NCBI RefSeq assembly: GCF_001411555.2
Contig: NC_049911.1
Coordinates: forward strand, 3,720,001-3,784,000
Source: Juglans regia
Lineage: Eukaryota; Streptophyta; Magnoliopsida; Fagales; Juglandaceae
DNA length: 64,000 nt
Direction: 5' to 3'
The notes beneath the pieces were generated by a model. The model was not told the DNA's origin. It saw nothing but the letters and a program-made list of their open reading frames with translations, and ran no database searches. How positions within the stretch are numbered: the first letter of the stretch is position 1; each line of letters starts with the position of its first letter. This document shows positions 43,801 to 56,700 of the stretch, in pieces. A program made the position numbers and the translations under genes.

Positions 43801-46800
43801 CCATTGAGGATGGCAGTTCAGATCCTCTTGTTACTATCTCCATCAAACTTCTTCTTCTTTCGCAATCTTAGAAAAAGGTTTTTGCTAAATGATACAACTT
43901 CAAATCCTTCCTTACTCTGTCATCTACCTACGCCTTTCTAATCTGTTAAGAGTTTTAGCCAGTAAGTTTAATGTCCGGTGCTTCATTGCCATTTCCTAAA
44001 CTACATCCATTAAATTACTGCATTTCTTGATGTCCCATATTGCTTCTTTTGCACTGGAACTTCAGTAAAGTATCCTGTTATTTTTGCTCCTTAGCAGTCA
44101 CCTCAGATCAATCTGTTGCTTTTGATAGCCAATGTTCCAGCTTAATAAATCTTGCTTTATACATCACGCACTAAAGTATTAAATACTCCAATCACACTAT
44201 TAGTTTAAATAATTACATGTTTAAGTAGCTACTACACTCTAAATTCTGGATGTATGACCCATACTCCACTACTCCTGGTATAAACTTGACAATGTCATGC
44301 TATTTCTTTCATTAACAATGACATTAATTCCAAACTATATAGATGTTCTTATCATACAATTTTTCCTTCCTTTCTTATATGTAGATGTTACCCACAAATA
44401 CTACAATAGGGCGACAAACACTTGAAAGCCGTGGACTAAACTTTGATGAATATCTTTATTGGGTATCACTTGGTGCTTTATTTGGGTTTGCAATAGTTTT
44501 CAACATTGGATATATCTTGGCCCTAAGATTCTTGAAGTGTAAGTTCTTTGCCGGTATCATATTTGAACATAAACAGCAATGCATCAATAGATGTTGATTA
44601 ATCCTCATTTGATTAACATTCAGCTCCTGGATCATCTCGCGTTATTATTTCCCATGGAAAGCTCTCCAAAGTACTGGGGAGTGAAGATTCACATGATGGT
44701 GCCCATGTGAAGGAAAACTCTAGAAAGTCTCCTCTACAGGCTAATATAGAACAAGAAAAAGGTTAGATGAATTTTCTTGCTCTATGATTGGTCTTCATAT
44801 CAACCTTTCTATATTTACTTTCAGAAATTTTTCCAGCTTTTAATGAGCATCTTGCCTCAATTTACAGTTAGGATGGTCTTGCCTTTTACACCCTTAACAG
44901 TTGTGTTTCAAGACGTGAAATACTATGTTGATACCCCATTGGTAATAACTATTTAACTTGATGTATGGTTCTTGTGGTTGCTTAATTGTATCCATTATCA
45001 TAACATTATATTCACTTGTGTAATTTTTTTTCGATTTTCTTTTCGGCTACAAGGAAATGAGAGAGCGGGGATTCGTTTACAAAAAACTTCAACTTCTTTC
45101 TGATATTACTGGTGCATTGAGACCTGGTGTTCTAACAGCATTGATGGGTGTCAGTGGAGCTGGGAAAACAACTCTTCTGGATGTTCTAGCTGGAAGAAAG
45201 ACCAGTGGTTATATTGAAGGGGAAATAAAGATTGGAGGGTATCCCAAGGTTCAAGAAACGTTTGCTAGGATATCTGGTTATTGCGAGCAAACTGATATAC
45301 ATTCTCCTCAAATAACTGTAGAAGAATCAGTCATCTTTTCTGCTTGGTTGCGTTTGTCTGCTGATATAGACCCAAGAATTAAAGCTGTAAGATCACAATC
45401 TCCTTAAAATAAGTCAAAAGCAGTGGTTTTATATTTTAAGTTAAGATAATAAAATATTTTTGTCCAGGAATTTGTGGACGAAGTCCTGGAGACAATTGAG
45501 CTTGATGAGATAAAGGATGCCTTAGTAGGTGTACCTGGTGCTACTGGTCTATCAACGGAGCAGCGTAAGCGGCTTACAATAGCTGTGGAGCTTGTTGCTA
45601 ATCCCTCTATTATCTTCATGGATGAGCCAACAACCAGTTTGGATGCCAGAGCGGCTGCAATTGTCATGCGAGCAGTGAAGAATGTTGCTGATACCGGAAG
45701 AGCAATTGTTTGTACCATCCATCAACCTAGTATTCACATATTTGAGACATTCGATGAGGTATAAAACAATTTTTAATTTTAAACCAAATTGTACATGCAT
45801 GAAGAGTGATGAAAAAAGCAGAAGTGTAAAGGTTTGAATGTTGGCTGCAATGGAACCACCCCCCCCTCCCCCCCCCCGGTCAAGAAAAAAGAACTGGTGT
45901 TGGTCAGGAAACAAGTTCCATGTTTACCACTTTTGCCACTTTGGGTATAAGAACTAGTTATTTATTTTACCACTTTTGCTGTTGCAGCTAATCCTTCTAA
46001 AAACTGGTGGACAAATGGTATACTCTGGACCAATAGGACAGCATTCAAGTAGTGTTATTGATTATTTTGAGGTCAGTTTCTGTTACAATGCACATATCCA
46101 TGACATCTTTCTGCCGTTGTTTTTTACTAGCAATACCATTTGCTTTAGGAATTCATCCTTGATGATTAAATTTCATTCTGACAGGGTATTCCTGGAGTTC
46201 CAAAGATTAAGGATAATTATAATCCATCAACATGGGTGTTAGAGGTCACTTCTACATCAGCAGAAGCTGAACTTGGTGTCAACTTTGCCCAAAAATACAA
46301 AGAATCTACTTTATATGAGTGAGTTGCTCTGCACAATTACAGCTGTAATTGGAAGTAATGTTAAAATGGCAAATAGTATGTTACTACTTGGAAAAAGTGA
46401 TTTCAATGCAGTGAAGTCTCTACACTGACTTATTATGGAGGTTAACCAGTATAATCAAGAGAGACAAACCATTTGGTCGGGAACTTTTCTGGAGACAATG
46501 GGGGAAGGGACTAGTATCATGTTTGCCTTTAGGTCAGTTTAACGTTTAGGTGACCTTGGAAGGAACTCACAAGGGGCACTTAAAAGGTGGCAAATCCATT
46601 ATTCCTTGAGAGTGATTCTACAGGGTCATTAGAAAAACGCACTCTATATATGAGACCTACAAATACAGAGCATAAAAAACAAAAATTTGCTTTTAATATT
46701 GATCAGGAAGTATAAGAGAAGTGCTGTATTTGCATCTGGAAAATTTATTTGTTTCCAAATTTGCAATCAATTATAGGAGTTTTCCTATGAGAAATGCTTT

Positions 46801-48668
46801 ATCTCCATCATGACAATTTGCTGCTCAGTGCAGAAACTCTGCTTTAATTTGGCTAAACTATCCTCAGTTTATATATTTATTTCCAATCAATGCATGTAAT
46901 ACCAACTAAGTCTTTACTTGGACTACTAGTTCCAGATTTTGCCAAAGGCCCTATCAGGACTGATTAATAGACTACCACATCTCAATATACTTGGAGTAAC
47001 TCGGTAAAAAATCACATTAGCACCCATCTAAGACCCTCATGCTCTCTCTCTCTCTCTCTCTCTGTGCGCGTGCGTGTGTGCTGGTCATGAGGTATTAAGG
47101 TTTTTCTAATCTGTTTTGAGGCCTCTATAGTGTGGAAAAAAATTATGGTCCCCAGAATTAATTATCTTCATATGAACTGTGTTTCAGGAACCAGAAAGAA
47201 CTTGTAAGGCGGTTGAGCAGTCCACCGCCTGGTTCAACAGATCTGCATTTTGATGCCTGCTTTTCACAAAATGGTTTGGCACAAGTCCAAGCTTGCCTAT
47301 GGAAACAGCATTTAGCTTATTGGAGGAACCCTGGATACAACCTGTTCCGTATAATCTATTCATTTTTATCTGGTTTAATTTTTGGAGCACTATATTGGAA
47401 CCAAGGACAAAATTTGTGAGTTTTAATGCTTCTTAAGTTTCATTTTTTTCCTTTCTCTTTTGGCTGAATGAATATTTATTACCAGAGGAATTACAAGGCT
47501 TGAATAAATTGGCTAGCTTTAGTATGCATTGTTTGTTAAGAGTACAAAAGTACATGTTCAATAAGCATAATTCTCAAAGCTATAGATCCAATCCTATGCT
47601 TAATTCAAGGCAATGCAAAGAACTAACCTCTGCTTTTATTTTTTATTTTTTGGTTTGCTAGGAATAACCAACAGAACTTATTTAACATATTTGGTTCAAT
47701 GTATGCTGCCGTGATCTACTTGGGCATAAGTAACTGCACGAAAGTTCTACCATCTGTAGCAGCAGAGCGAACTGTTATGTACAGGGAAAGATTTGCAGGG
47801 ATGTACTCTTCATGGGCTTTTTCACTTGCACAGGTATAATTCTCTACCTGTTTGTTTTGATTGTTTAACTGTCATTATTTAATCTATATGGTACATGGGC
47901 TTCGCCTATACATTCGTTTCTAATAAAATTACTTCTTACTCATAGAAAAAATCATTTGATCTATAAAAAAGAGAGAACAAAATAGGACCTTAAGGTTTTG
48001 ATTAGGGTTCTCTATGTGGCACTCATATTCAGCTTATATAGTTGTGGATCTTGGTTTTGTAGGTGCTTGTGGAAGTCCCTTATCTGTTGTTCCAAACTAT
48101 GATATTTGTGATCATCACATATCCGATGATTGGATATTATGGGTCAGCTTATAAGGTTTTCTGGTACTTCTATGCAATATTTTGTTCATTGATGTACTTC
48201 AATTATCTGGGGATGCTACTCGTATCATTGACACCAAACTTCCCCATAGCTGCAATTTTGTGCTCATCGTTTTTCTCAATGTTCGTCCTATTTTCTGGTT
48301 TCCTGATGCCTGAACAGGTAAGCTGCTAAGGGCCTCAAATGGAAGTTGTGATGAGACCAATACAGTTAAACTGACTGGATTATATTAATCTTTTGCAGAA
48401 AATTCCAAAGTGGTGGATCTGGTTAATGTATTATCTGACTCCTACATCTTGGTCGCTGAAAGGCTTGCTTACTTCACAATATGGAGATATAAATAAGGAA
48501 ATCATGGTATTTGGTGAAACCAAAACAGTGGCTGCCTTCTTAAAAGATTACTATGGGTTTCACCATGATCACTTGCCTCTTGTGGCGGTTGTTCTCGTTG
48601 CCTTCCCCCTTGTTTTTGCTTCTTTGTTTGCATATTTTGTAGGACGGCTGAACTTCCAGCGTAGGTAA
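37813..48668 (+). CDS. Full-size ABCG (PDR) transporter, copy 1, 24 exons
   Basis: Exons as I read them: 37813-38195, 38284-38407, 39041-39126, 39900-39984, 40338-40497, 40596-40672, 41402-41455, 41560-41650, 41762-42063, 42147-42428, 42602-42915, 43148-43308, 43394-43497, 44385-44538, 44624-44761, 44868-44941, 45054-45386, 45468-45758, 45988-46071, 46185-46318, 47188-47415, 47662-47833, 48063-48317, 48399-48668. All have GT/AG ends, phases agree, total 1451 codons. Layout NBD1-TMD1-NBD2-TMD2: Walker [10 protein letters not shown] (204-212), signature ISGGQKKR, Walker B ending DE (367-368); second Walker [10 protein letters not shown] (895-903), signature [10 protein letters not shown] at 1026-1027. 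A plasma-membrane exporter; the N-terminus ([20 protein letters not shown]) looks like the ABCG37/PDR9-PDR3 clade, known for coumarin and auxin-precursor export, but substrate here is inference. Confidence 0.93.
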
Positions 48669-49179
48669 ACCTCTCTTTCCATAGAGCATGGAGATGTTTT
48701 TTAAGTAGCCTGCAAGCGTTTAGTTAACAAGCAAGTAATGAGTTGCAAATGTTCAACAACCCATGATTTTATTAAAACTAGTTTTGTTTAGTAAGATCAC
48801 TTGTAAATTGCTTGACTTCTGCGTATGAGTAGTGATACACACACAAAACTCTTTTTACAACATTATTTTGATGGAGAAAATTTGATCTTCAAATCAGATG
48901 GAAAACTCAAAAAGGGTTAGTACTTCTTATGTAATGGCAGTAATACACATCGGTTGGTTGTAAAAAGGATTGTAAAATAGATATCTATATTTTGTATAAT
49001 TATTCTCAACATATTATATCTTTATTCCACTTATATATTACATATGTAGAAAAATAACAATCATTGGCCACGAGCTGATGTTGGATTCCTACTCGCTCGT
49101 GTGCTCCCCTAGTAAAGAAACAACAACTCCTCTTCTGGTGTTGGAGGCATGTGAATTAGGCAATTGCTTTGGCATAGTC
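48669..49179. other. 3' flank of ABCG copy 1
   Basis: Holds the 3' UTR. Bases about 49115-49170 (TAGTAAAGAAACAACAACTC and onward) match the reverse complement of about 52985-53058 beyond ABCG copy 2, so the inverted duplication extends into this flank. Confidence 0.55.
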
Positions 49180-49471
49180 TATAATAGACTAAGCTAAGAA
49201 AGATAAGATCTAATGAATGAAACAGATGAATCACTGGCAAATTTCATTCACTAGAATGATAGCAAAGGCTCTCTTCAAAGGGAGCTCCTCCAAACAATCA
49301 AACACTAAAAATTATTCAAGGTTCCAGATGCTTGTCTAGGTTGTTACCAGGCTAGATATACTAGAAATGAGAAAAAGACTAAAGTGTCCTTTAGAGCAAC
49401 TATTACAAAGAAATGGCTTGTATGGGTTATGAGTTTAGAGTAACCTTTAGAGCAAAAATATCAGGGTATTT

Positions 49472-49945
49472 TTAAAGGAGGTTTTGTATGGGTTTAGAGT
49501 TAATGGCTTGTGGACTGGGTGTAGGGTTATGTTCTATAAGTTGAAGCAGGACCCCTTGATTTTCCAGTTGGTTGGCTTTGTTGATTGCCCCATCTCCAAT
49601 TAATGTGTTGCCTCTCAGTCGCTTAGAATGACAACATTCTGGTTGTAAGTAAACTGCATAGTGAGTTTGTGAAAATTCCATAAAATAGACCCTAACCCTT
49701 GTAACCATTGCACCCCCAAGCACTACATCACAACCAGCTAGCACCAACAAATACATTACCACAGTGAATTTAGTTTCCTGGACTGTCACTTGTAAGTCCT
49801 TAACTTTCCCTTCACTTTGCACCTGGTCCCCATTAGCCACCTTCACTCTCACTTTTTCATTAGTCAACACTTGAAAGAGAACCTTAGGCAGAAGTGCATG
49901 ATCTAGGAAGTTATGAGTACTCCTTGAATCAATAAGGATAGTGAC
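49472..49945 (-). pseudogene. Retropepsin-like protease piece of the gypsy relic
   Basis: Translation on the minus strand gives DSRSTHNFLDHALLP, then VKVANGD and VLAGCDVVLGG, the layout of plant Ty3/gypsy aspartic proteases. The usual glycine after the DS of the active-site triad is replaced by arginine, so it should be inactive. The frame ends in a stop at 49472. Confidence 0.7.
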
Positions 49946-50134
49946 TGTTTAGCTACCTATCTTCCCCACTACTCGCATAGTTTTAGGGTTCTAGGGCCTT
50001 ATAATAGCATGCAAGGAAATCTCTGGATCTTCCCCAGATTTAAATTTCTGTTTAGGGCAGGTCTACTCTCCATCTTGACCCATGTCAACTCCCAATATTT
50101 CCAACTCATCCTCTACCTCTTCATTCAAATACAG

Positions 50135-50935
50135 CTTTGGGCTTGGGCATCTGTGGCCAGGGGCCCATTTGGAGTCACAGTAATAGCAAAGACCTTTATC
50201 TCTGCGTTCTTTCATTTGGCTTTGGGAAATTTTTTGGACTGGTACTATAGTTTGGGATGGTTTTTCTGGTTTCTGTGGTATGAGATAGTTGGGAAAATTT
50301 TAGATATGCAGGTTCAAGGTGAGGGGAAGATGGTTGTCTGTATGGTAGTTTTTTGTGGAGGGATACATTTTCTTCTTGGATTTTTGCAAGCCCATAAGCT
50401 ATGATTAGATTTGGTGGATTGAACATTCTGACTGTCAACCTTATATCATCCCTAAGGTCACTGAGAAAACAAGAGAGCTTGTAAGTCTCAGATAACCCAC
50501 GCAACCTATTGGACAAAGGTTCAAAATTAGCTTTATATTCCTCAACACTGCCTAACTGTCTTAATTTAGTCAGTTGTTTCATTGGATCATCATAGCTACT
50601 AGGACCAAATCTGACTAGTAAGGCTTGAACAAATTCCTCCCAACCTGAGACACCCCTAGACTCATCTAGGTCTTGAAACCACACTAATGCCTTCCCTTCC
50701 ATATGAAATGATACTAAACGGAGTCTGTGTTGTGCTAGAGTATTATGAAATGTGAAAAACTTACCTTGTAAAGCCACCCATGGGGATCATCCCCTTGGAA
50801 AACAAGAAACTCCAATTTGATGGATCTCGGTCGGATCTCTCCATTGTGAGGTATGACTTGCTGCCTGTTATTGTCACCTTGATGCGAGGATCCTCCTGAC
50901 AGAACTTTGTTAACATTGTGCAGATTCGTTGCCAT
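50135..50935 (-). pseudogene. Gag piece of the gypsy relic, frameshifted
   Basis: The 193-codon frame 50196-50777 is a retrotransposon gag domain (RLVSFHMEGKALVWFQDLD, FGPSSYDDPMKQLTKLRQ). Its N-terminal part (50735-50935) lies in another frame, so a frameshift occurs near 50760. A zinc knuckle, CYYCDSKWAPGHRC, is encoded at about 50145-50190 in yet another frame, just after the gag stop. At least two frameshifts make it dead. Confidence 0.8.
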
Positions 50936-51362
50936 GGTGGAAAACTGCTACATTATTGTTTCCATCTGGCGTCGCACGGTCAACATCTCCATCCCGATGG
51001 TGCTGAACTGACTTTCAATGTTTTTTTATATGATTTTATGTTTTTTTTTTTAAGAGATGTAAGTCCTTCATGTAAATCCTTCAAATGAGTACCTTCAGCC
51101 ATATTCAAGGCAGGAATAGGGCTCTGGATACCACTTGTAATAGACTAAGCTAAGAAATATGAGATCTAAGGAATGAAACAGACGAATCAGTGGCAAATTT
51201 CATTCAATAGAACGATAGCAAAGGCTCTCTTCGAGGGGAGCTCCTCCAAACAATCAAACAGTAAAAATTATTCAAGGTCTCAAATGCTTCTCTAGGTTGT
51301 TACCAGGCTAGATATACTAGAAATGAAAAAAGACTAAAATGTCCTTTAGAGCAACTATTACA

Positions 51363-52984
51363 AAGAAACTAGTAAAACGTAATAATATTCTTGGACCGGC
51401 CCGTTTTGCTGTCCGTTGCTTCCATCTTCCTTCTTAAGGCCCAATGATTTGCATTAGGCCAAGCCCACATGCATTGACTCGTAACTCTTTCTCCTTAAGC
51501 CTTCTATCATCCCCATTTGACCAAGTCTTCAAAAACTTAATGCCCTAGAGTTGTCGTGTTCCTTCCTTCTCCCATTCCGCCGCCTGAATCTTTTCCTCTT
51601 GAAACGGCATGTCACAAGGTATAAAAGTATTTCTGGGTATAAAAGTTTCTTAGGAATTCTATGAATTTTGATCTGGATATACTCCCTAATTCCTAAGAAC
51701 TCAAGATGTCTGAGTCTGCAGCTAATCCCCTTTTAACCACTAGGTTACACCGGTATAATAATTAACATTAGTCATATACATAAAATGGAGAACCTAATTG
51801 ATATTGTTGAAGTACAGATCTATGATTCAAGTTAAGGACTATCATTTTTTAATTATTCTGCTACTTATTTTGAATTTCTTTGAATAAATGGTTATGTTTG
51901 GAAGAGAGGAAAAGATTGGAAAATGAAAGGAAAAAATACATCCAATTAAATTCCCTAGATGATCCGATTAAGTTCGTCCCTAAGCTCCTTTAATTTGATC
52001 TCATCTAACTCAGAATCTTTCTGTCAATTGATACATTCAACTGTAAAATTACCTCCTTTATCTTAATGTTTCTTCCATTCCAAGGCATCCCTCCTAAATG
52101 AATGACCATTTGAACTATGTCCTTTTCATTTAATAGATTTGATTACAAATGAGGAGTGAAGGGCTCAATGGAAATAAGGGACAAGGCTTGGGATCGACCT
52201 TCAATTGACAGCCAGTAGTCTTGTAGTTTACTAATAAGGATCGTTAAGACTAATCTCGCGATCTCTAAAGGCTTAGGTCTTGTTATATGCATAGATCGGA
52301 AAAGAGATTGAAATCAGTTTGAATCAGCCAATTCAACTCGGTTCAGTCAAAAATCAAATCGATTTTAGTATATCATTCAGTTCAGTTGAAAAATCAATTA
52401 AATCAGTTAATTAAAGTACAGGATTCGGCGATTCGCTACTTAATTCAATTAAAAAGAAAATAAGTAAATAAATGAGTATTTTGTATTAAGCTTGAAATTG
52501 TGCATAACATGACCTTATAATTTCAGGGTATTTATCTTCTTCATAAAGGAGGACATTTAAGATTGATAAAAAATAAAAAATAAAAATAAAAATAAAATTC
52601 TCGAGGTCATACATGAATTGCACTATTATTACCACGACCTTACAATGTTCTGACTTTTGTTCCCTCTACAACGAGAAATATTAGAGGATCGAGTCATTTT
52701 CTATTAAAAAAAAGAGATGAGTCGCTGTGATTTATTATAAATCCTCACTTATGACGGAAGAATATTATAACTACAACCAATCATTTTGGGGTGACAAATA
52801 GGAGACCAAACCAAGGTGCATAAATAACCTTATTACCAACCATTAACCAAATCCAATACTCGACATAAGCTAATTTACATTTGAACGAAGACCGAGTCCT
52901 AATGCACCAAAACACTTGTGAAAAAAAAAATTCTAATTTAAAACAACAAAGGATGGTGGTATGACTGACTTTGACATAAACAGC
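51363..52984. other. Spacer between the ABCG arms
   Basis: No gene or element ends recognised. Contains A/T-rich and microsatellite-like runs near 52570-52600. Confidence 0.35.
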
Positions 52985-53441
52985 ACCAATTAACCATGCG
53001 GTGTGATTGCCTAACCCCCTTCCTTCCAACACCAGACAAGGAGTTGCTGTTTCTTTACCAAGAAGTTGAACACATAAAGCAGCAAGAATATGATCGTTTC
53101 AGTTGAACAAATCAAAGGGTTTTTCTTGGAGAATAAGCAAGTTTTACTGTACCTAAAACGCATTAGTTACAGCCTATCACACAAGGAATGAAACAATGGG
53201 GGGCCAATATCCCAGCACCTTATCACTACCAAAGAACTGCTACTCAGAATCAAGGAATTCATGAGCAAAAGAAAAAAGGAGAGAAAAAGAGAGAGAGAAA
53301 TGAAACATTGTTGGAAAGGCAGTATCTAGTGACAAGACATAGCATCATGGCATGGCGGTTCATGGGCAATGCTTGTTGTTCTCTCTCTAGAAGATGCCTA
53401 TCATATGCAAACATTGTTGGAAAGGTAGTGTCTACAGGCAC
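52985..53441 (-). other. Displaced 3' flank of ABCG copy 2
   Basis: This DNA would directly follow the copy 2 gene if the copia insertion were absent. It shares with the copy 1 flank the block at 52985-53058. A 24-bp unit starting AACATTGTTGGAAAGG occurs twice (53304 and 53409). Confidence 0.55.
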
Positions 53442-53662
53442 TGTTGAGGATATCACTCCTCAATCATAGTCTTCCCATTTATGTCAAAGATTGACCAACG
53501 TGATTGTAGGAAATTCTTTGTATATTGTTTCCTTTTCAATTGTAATTATTTCCTTTTCAATTGTAATTTCATTTATTTGTATTAATGCAATACGCTATGT
53601 AAAATCATATAAATGCAAACATTCACCATCAGAAAAGTAAGGTGAATTTTCAAACATTCTCA
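53442..53662 (+). repeat. 5' LTR of the copia element
   Basis: 221 bp, TGTTGAGGATATC...CATTCTCA. It includes the tandem pair TTTCCTTTTCAATTGTAATT. Confidence 0.95.
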
Positions 53663-53703
53663 TGGTATCAAGAGCCTACCTGGATTAACATCCGTCGATC
53701 CTC

Positions 53704-56700
53704 ATGGCCTCTGATTTTGCACCCACCCTCCTTCCCTTCAACACCATGATTCACATGGTTACCATCAAGCTTTCATCATCCAACTACCTCCTATGGAAGA
53801 GCCAACTCCTTCCCCTTCTTGAGAGTCAAGATTTACTGGGTCATGTTGATGGCACACTTGTGCCGCCATCTCAATTCGAACCCGCAGGCTCTCAGACGCC
53901 TTCCAACAAATACCTGGCGTGGAAAGCCACGGACCAGCGTTTGCTCAGCCTTCTGCTTTCCTCCCTCACCGAGGAAGCAATGGCCGAAGCTGTAGGCCTC
54001 TCCACCTCTCGTGAGGTGTGGCTAGCCATGGAAAATACCTTCAGCCACCGCTCGAAGGCACGCGAACTCTGTCTCAAGGATGATCTCCAGTTGATGAAGC
54101 GCGAATCCCGCCCTGTTGCAGCGTATGCTCGCGCCTTCAAGGGTCTATGTGACCAGCTCCATGCGATTGGAAGGCCCGTTGATGGCACCGATAAGGTGCA
54201 CTGGTTCCTCCGCGGATTAGGGCCCGACTTCTCGAGTTTCTCCACCGCTCAAATGGCCCAAACTCCTCTCCCCTCCTTCGCGGATCTGATCTCAAAAGCA
54301 GAGAGTTTTGAGATTTTCCAGAAATCTCTAGACTCCTTTTCTTCCACTGCTGCGGCTTTCATCGCCACCAAGAACTCTTCTCATCGTGGTGGTTTCTCCC
54401 GAAACCAACGAGGCCGCACCAACGGCCATGGCAGCGGCTCCTCAAATTGCGGACATGGACGCTCCAACTCCTCTCAAGGACGTCGTCCCCCTCGCTGCCA
54501 AATTTGCAGAATGGAGGGTCACTATGCCGATCGTTGCAACCAGCGCTATGCTCGGAATGAGCACTCTGCTCAACTCGCCGAGGCCTTCACCAACTCGTGC
54601 TCCCTCGCTGAAGACGTTTCCTCTGATTGGTTTGTGGATACAGGGGCCTCGGCCCATATGACCTCGGATTCATCTCAATTGGACCAGTCTACAAGTTATA
54701 CGGGTAAGGATTGCGTAATTGTTGGGAATGGTGCGTCACTACCTATTTCCCACACCGGTAACCTCTCTCCTATTCCGAATCTCCATCTCCTAGATGTCCT
54801 TGTTGTTCCTCATCTCACTAAAAATTTGTTGTCCATTAGTAAATTAACATCTGATTTTCCTTTATCTGTTACCTTTACTAATAATTTGTTCACTGTTCAG
54901 AATCGCAAAACAGGAAGGGTGGTGGCAACCGGTAAGCGTGATGGAGGCTTGTATGTGCTCGAGCGTGGACATTCCGCTTTTATTTCTGTCCTTAAAAATA
55001 AATCGCTTCATGCGACATATGATTTATGGCATGCGCGTCTTGGTCATGTCAACCATTCTGTTATTTCTCTCTTAAATAAAAAAGGACATCTTTATCTTAC
55101 TTCATTGTTGCATTCTCCTACTTTATGCAACACATGTCAAATTGTAAAAAGTCATCGTTTGCCTTATTCTCGTAATGAACATAGGTCGTCTAATGTGCTC
55201 GATCTTATTCACTGTGATATATGGGGTCCCTCCCCCGTCAAATCCAATTTGGGGTTCGTTTATTATGTCATTTTCATTGATGACTATTCTCGCTTCACGT
55301 GGCTTTATCCATTGAAATTGAAATCTGATTTTTACCCTGTCTTTCTTCAATTTCAAAAATTTGTGGAAAATCAATATTCTGCTCGTATAAAAAAATTTCA
55401 AAGTGATGGTGGTGCTGAATTCACTAGTAATTTTTTTCAAGATCATCTTCGTTCTTCTGGCATTCACCATCAGCTTTCATGTCCATACACACCTGCCCAA
55501 AATGGTCGTGCAGAAAGAAAACATCGCCATGTGACTGAGACAGGCCTAGCACTTCTTTTTCATTCTCACATCTCTCCTCGTTTTTGGGTTGACGCTTTCA
55601 GCACTGCAGCTTACATCATTAACCGGTTACCCACACCGCTTCTTGGAGGTAAATCACCTTTTGAGATTTTGTATGGTACCTCTCCAAATTATGAAAATTT
55701 TCATCCTTTTGGTTGTCGTGTTTATCCTTGTCTACGTGATTATATGCCTAACAAACTTTCTCCTCGCAGCATTCCGTGCATTTTTGTGGGTTACAGTCCC
55801 TCTCACAAAGGTTTTCGTTGCCTTGATCCCACCACTTCTAGGCTTTACATCACTCGCCATGCTCAATTTGATGAAACTCATTTTCCTTCCCTTGCTACCT
55901 CTCATGCTCAACCTATATCCTCACTTCAATTTTCAAATTTTCTTGAACCTAGTCTTCTCCATACAGACCTGCCTCCCTCTTGCTCCGCACCCCATTCCCC
56001 ACATATTACTCAATCTAAGTCTAACCCGTGCATTATTTGTACTAATCCAATGAATGAGTCCTTGCAGGTTCCTGATTCTCTTGCAGGTTCCCCTTTGCAG
56101 CAATTGGCCCCTAGTCCATCTCCTTCTGAGCCCCGTACAGATTCTACTCCTGCTGCAGTTCCATTGAGCTCTCATCCTATGCTTACGAGAGCTAAAGCTG
56201 GTATTTTCAAGACTCGCCATCCGGCATATCTTAGTTTCTTGGGCTCCTCGGGTCTTCTTCCTGCTCTTCTTGCATCAACAGAGCCTAAAGGTTTCAAATC
56301 TGCTGCTAAGAATCCTGCCTGGCTAGCTGCCATGGATGACGAAATTCATGCACTGCAGAATAATCGTACCTGGATTTTGGTCCCTCGACCCAACAACACC
56401 AACATTGTGGGCTCCAAATGGGTTTTCCGGACCAAATATTTGCCCGATGGATCTATTGAGCTCCTCAAAGCCCGCCTTGTTGCCAAGGGTTATACGCAAG
56501 TACCTGGTCTTGACTATACCGATACATTCAGTCCTGTCATCAAGGCTACTACAGTTCGAGTTGTGCTCTCTCTTGCCGTGACACAGAAATGGCCTCTTCG
56601 CCAACTTGACGTCAAGAATGCGTTTCTTAATGGCACTCTCACTGATAAAGTTTATATGGAGCAGCCTCCAGGGTACATTGATCCTCGCTTTCCCAATCAT

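Larger units (their letters stand above)
49180..51362 (-). mobile_element. Decayed Ty3/gypsy-type element, no pol
   Basis: Two similar direct repeats, 49180-49407 (228 bp) and 51136-51362 (227 bp), act as LTRs; the right one has clean ends TGTAATAG...CTATTACA. On the minus strand the right LTR is followed by TGGTATCCAGAGCCC, near the usual initiator-Met primer site. The LTRs differ at about 20 positions by eye. The internal 1.7 kb encodes gag and protease pieces only; reverse transcriptase, RNase H and integrase are absent. No matching target duplication is seen (TAGTC and AAGAA). Confidence 0.8.

Noticed and set aside
47881..47950. LINE-like tail in an intron of ABCG copy 1
   Set aside because: Contains typical words (ACATGGGCTTCGCC, TTCTAATAAAATTACTT), but I could not find a convincing target duplication.
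55123..55470. Minus-strand ORFs inside the copia gag-pol region
   Set aside because: Shadow frames of the polyprotein.
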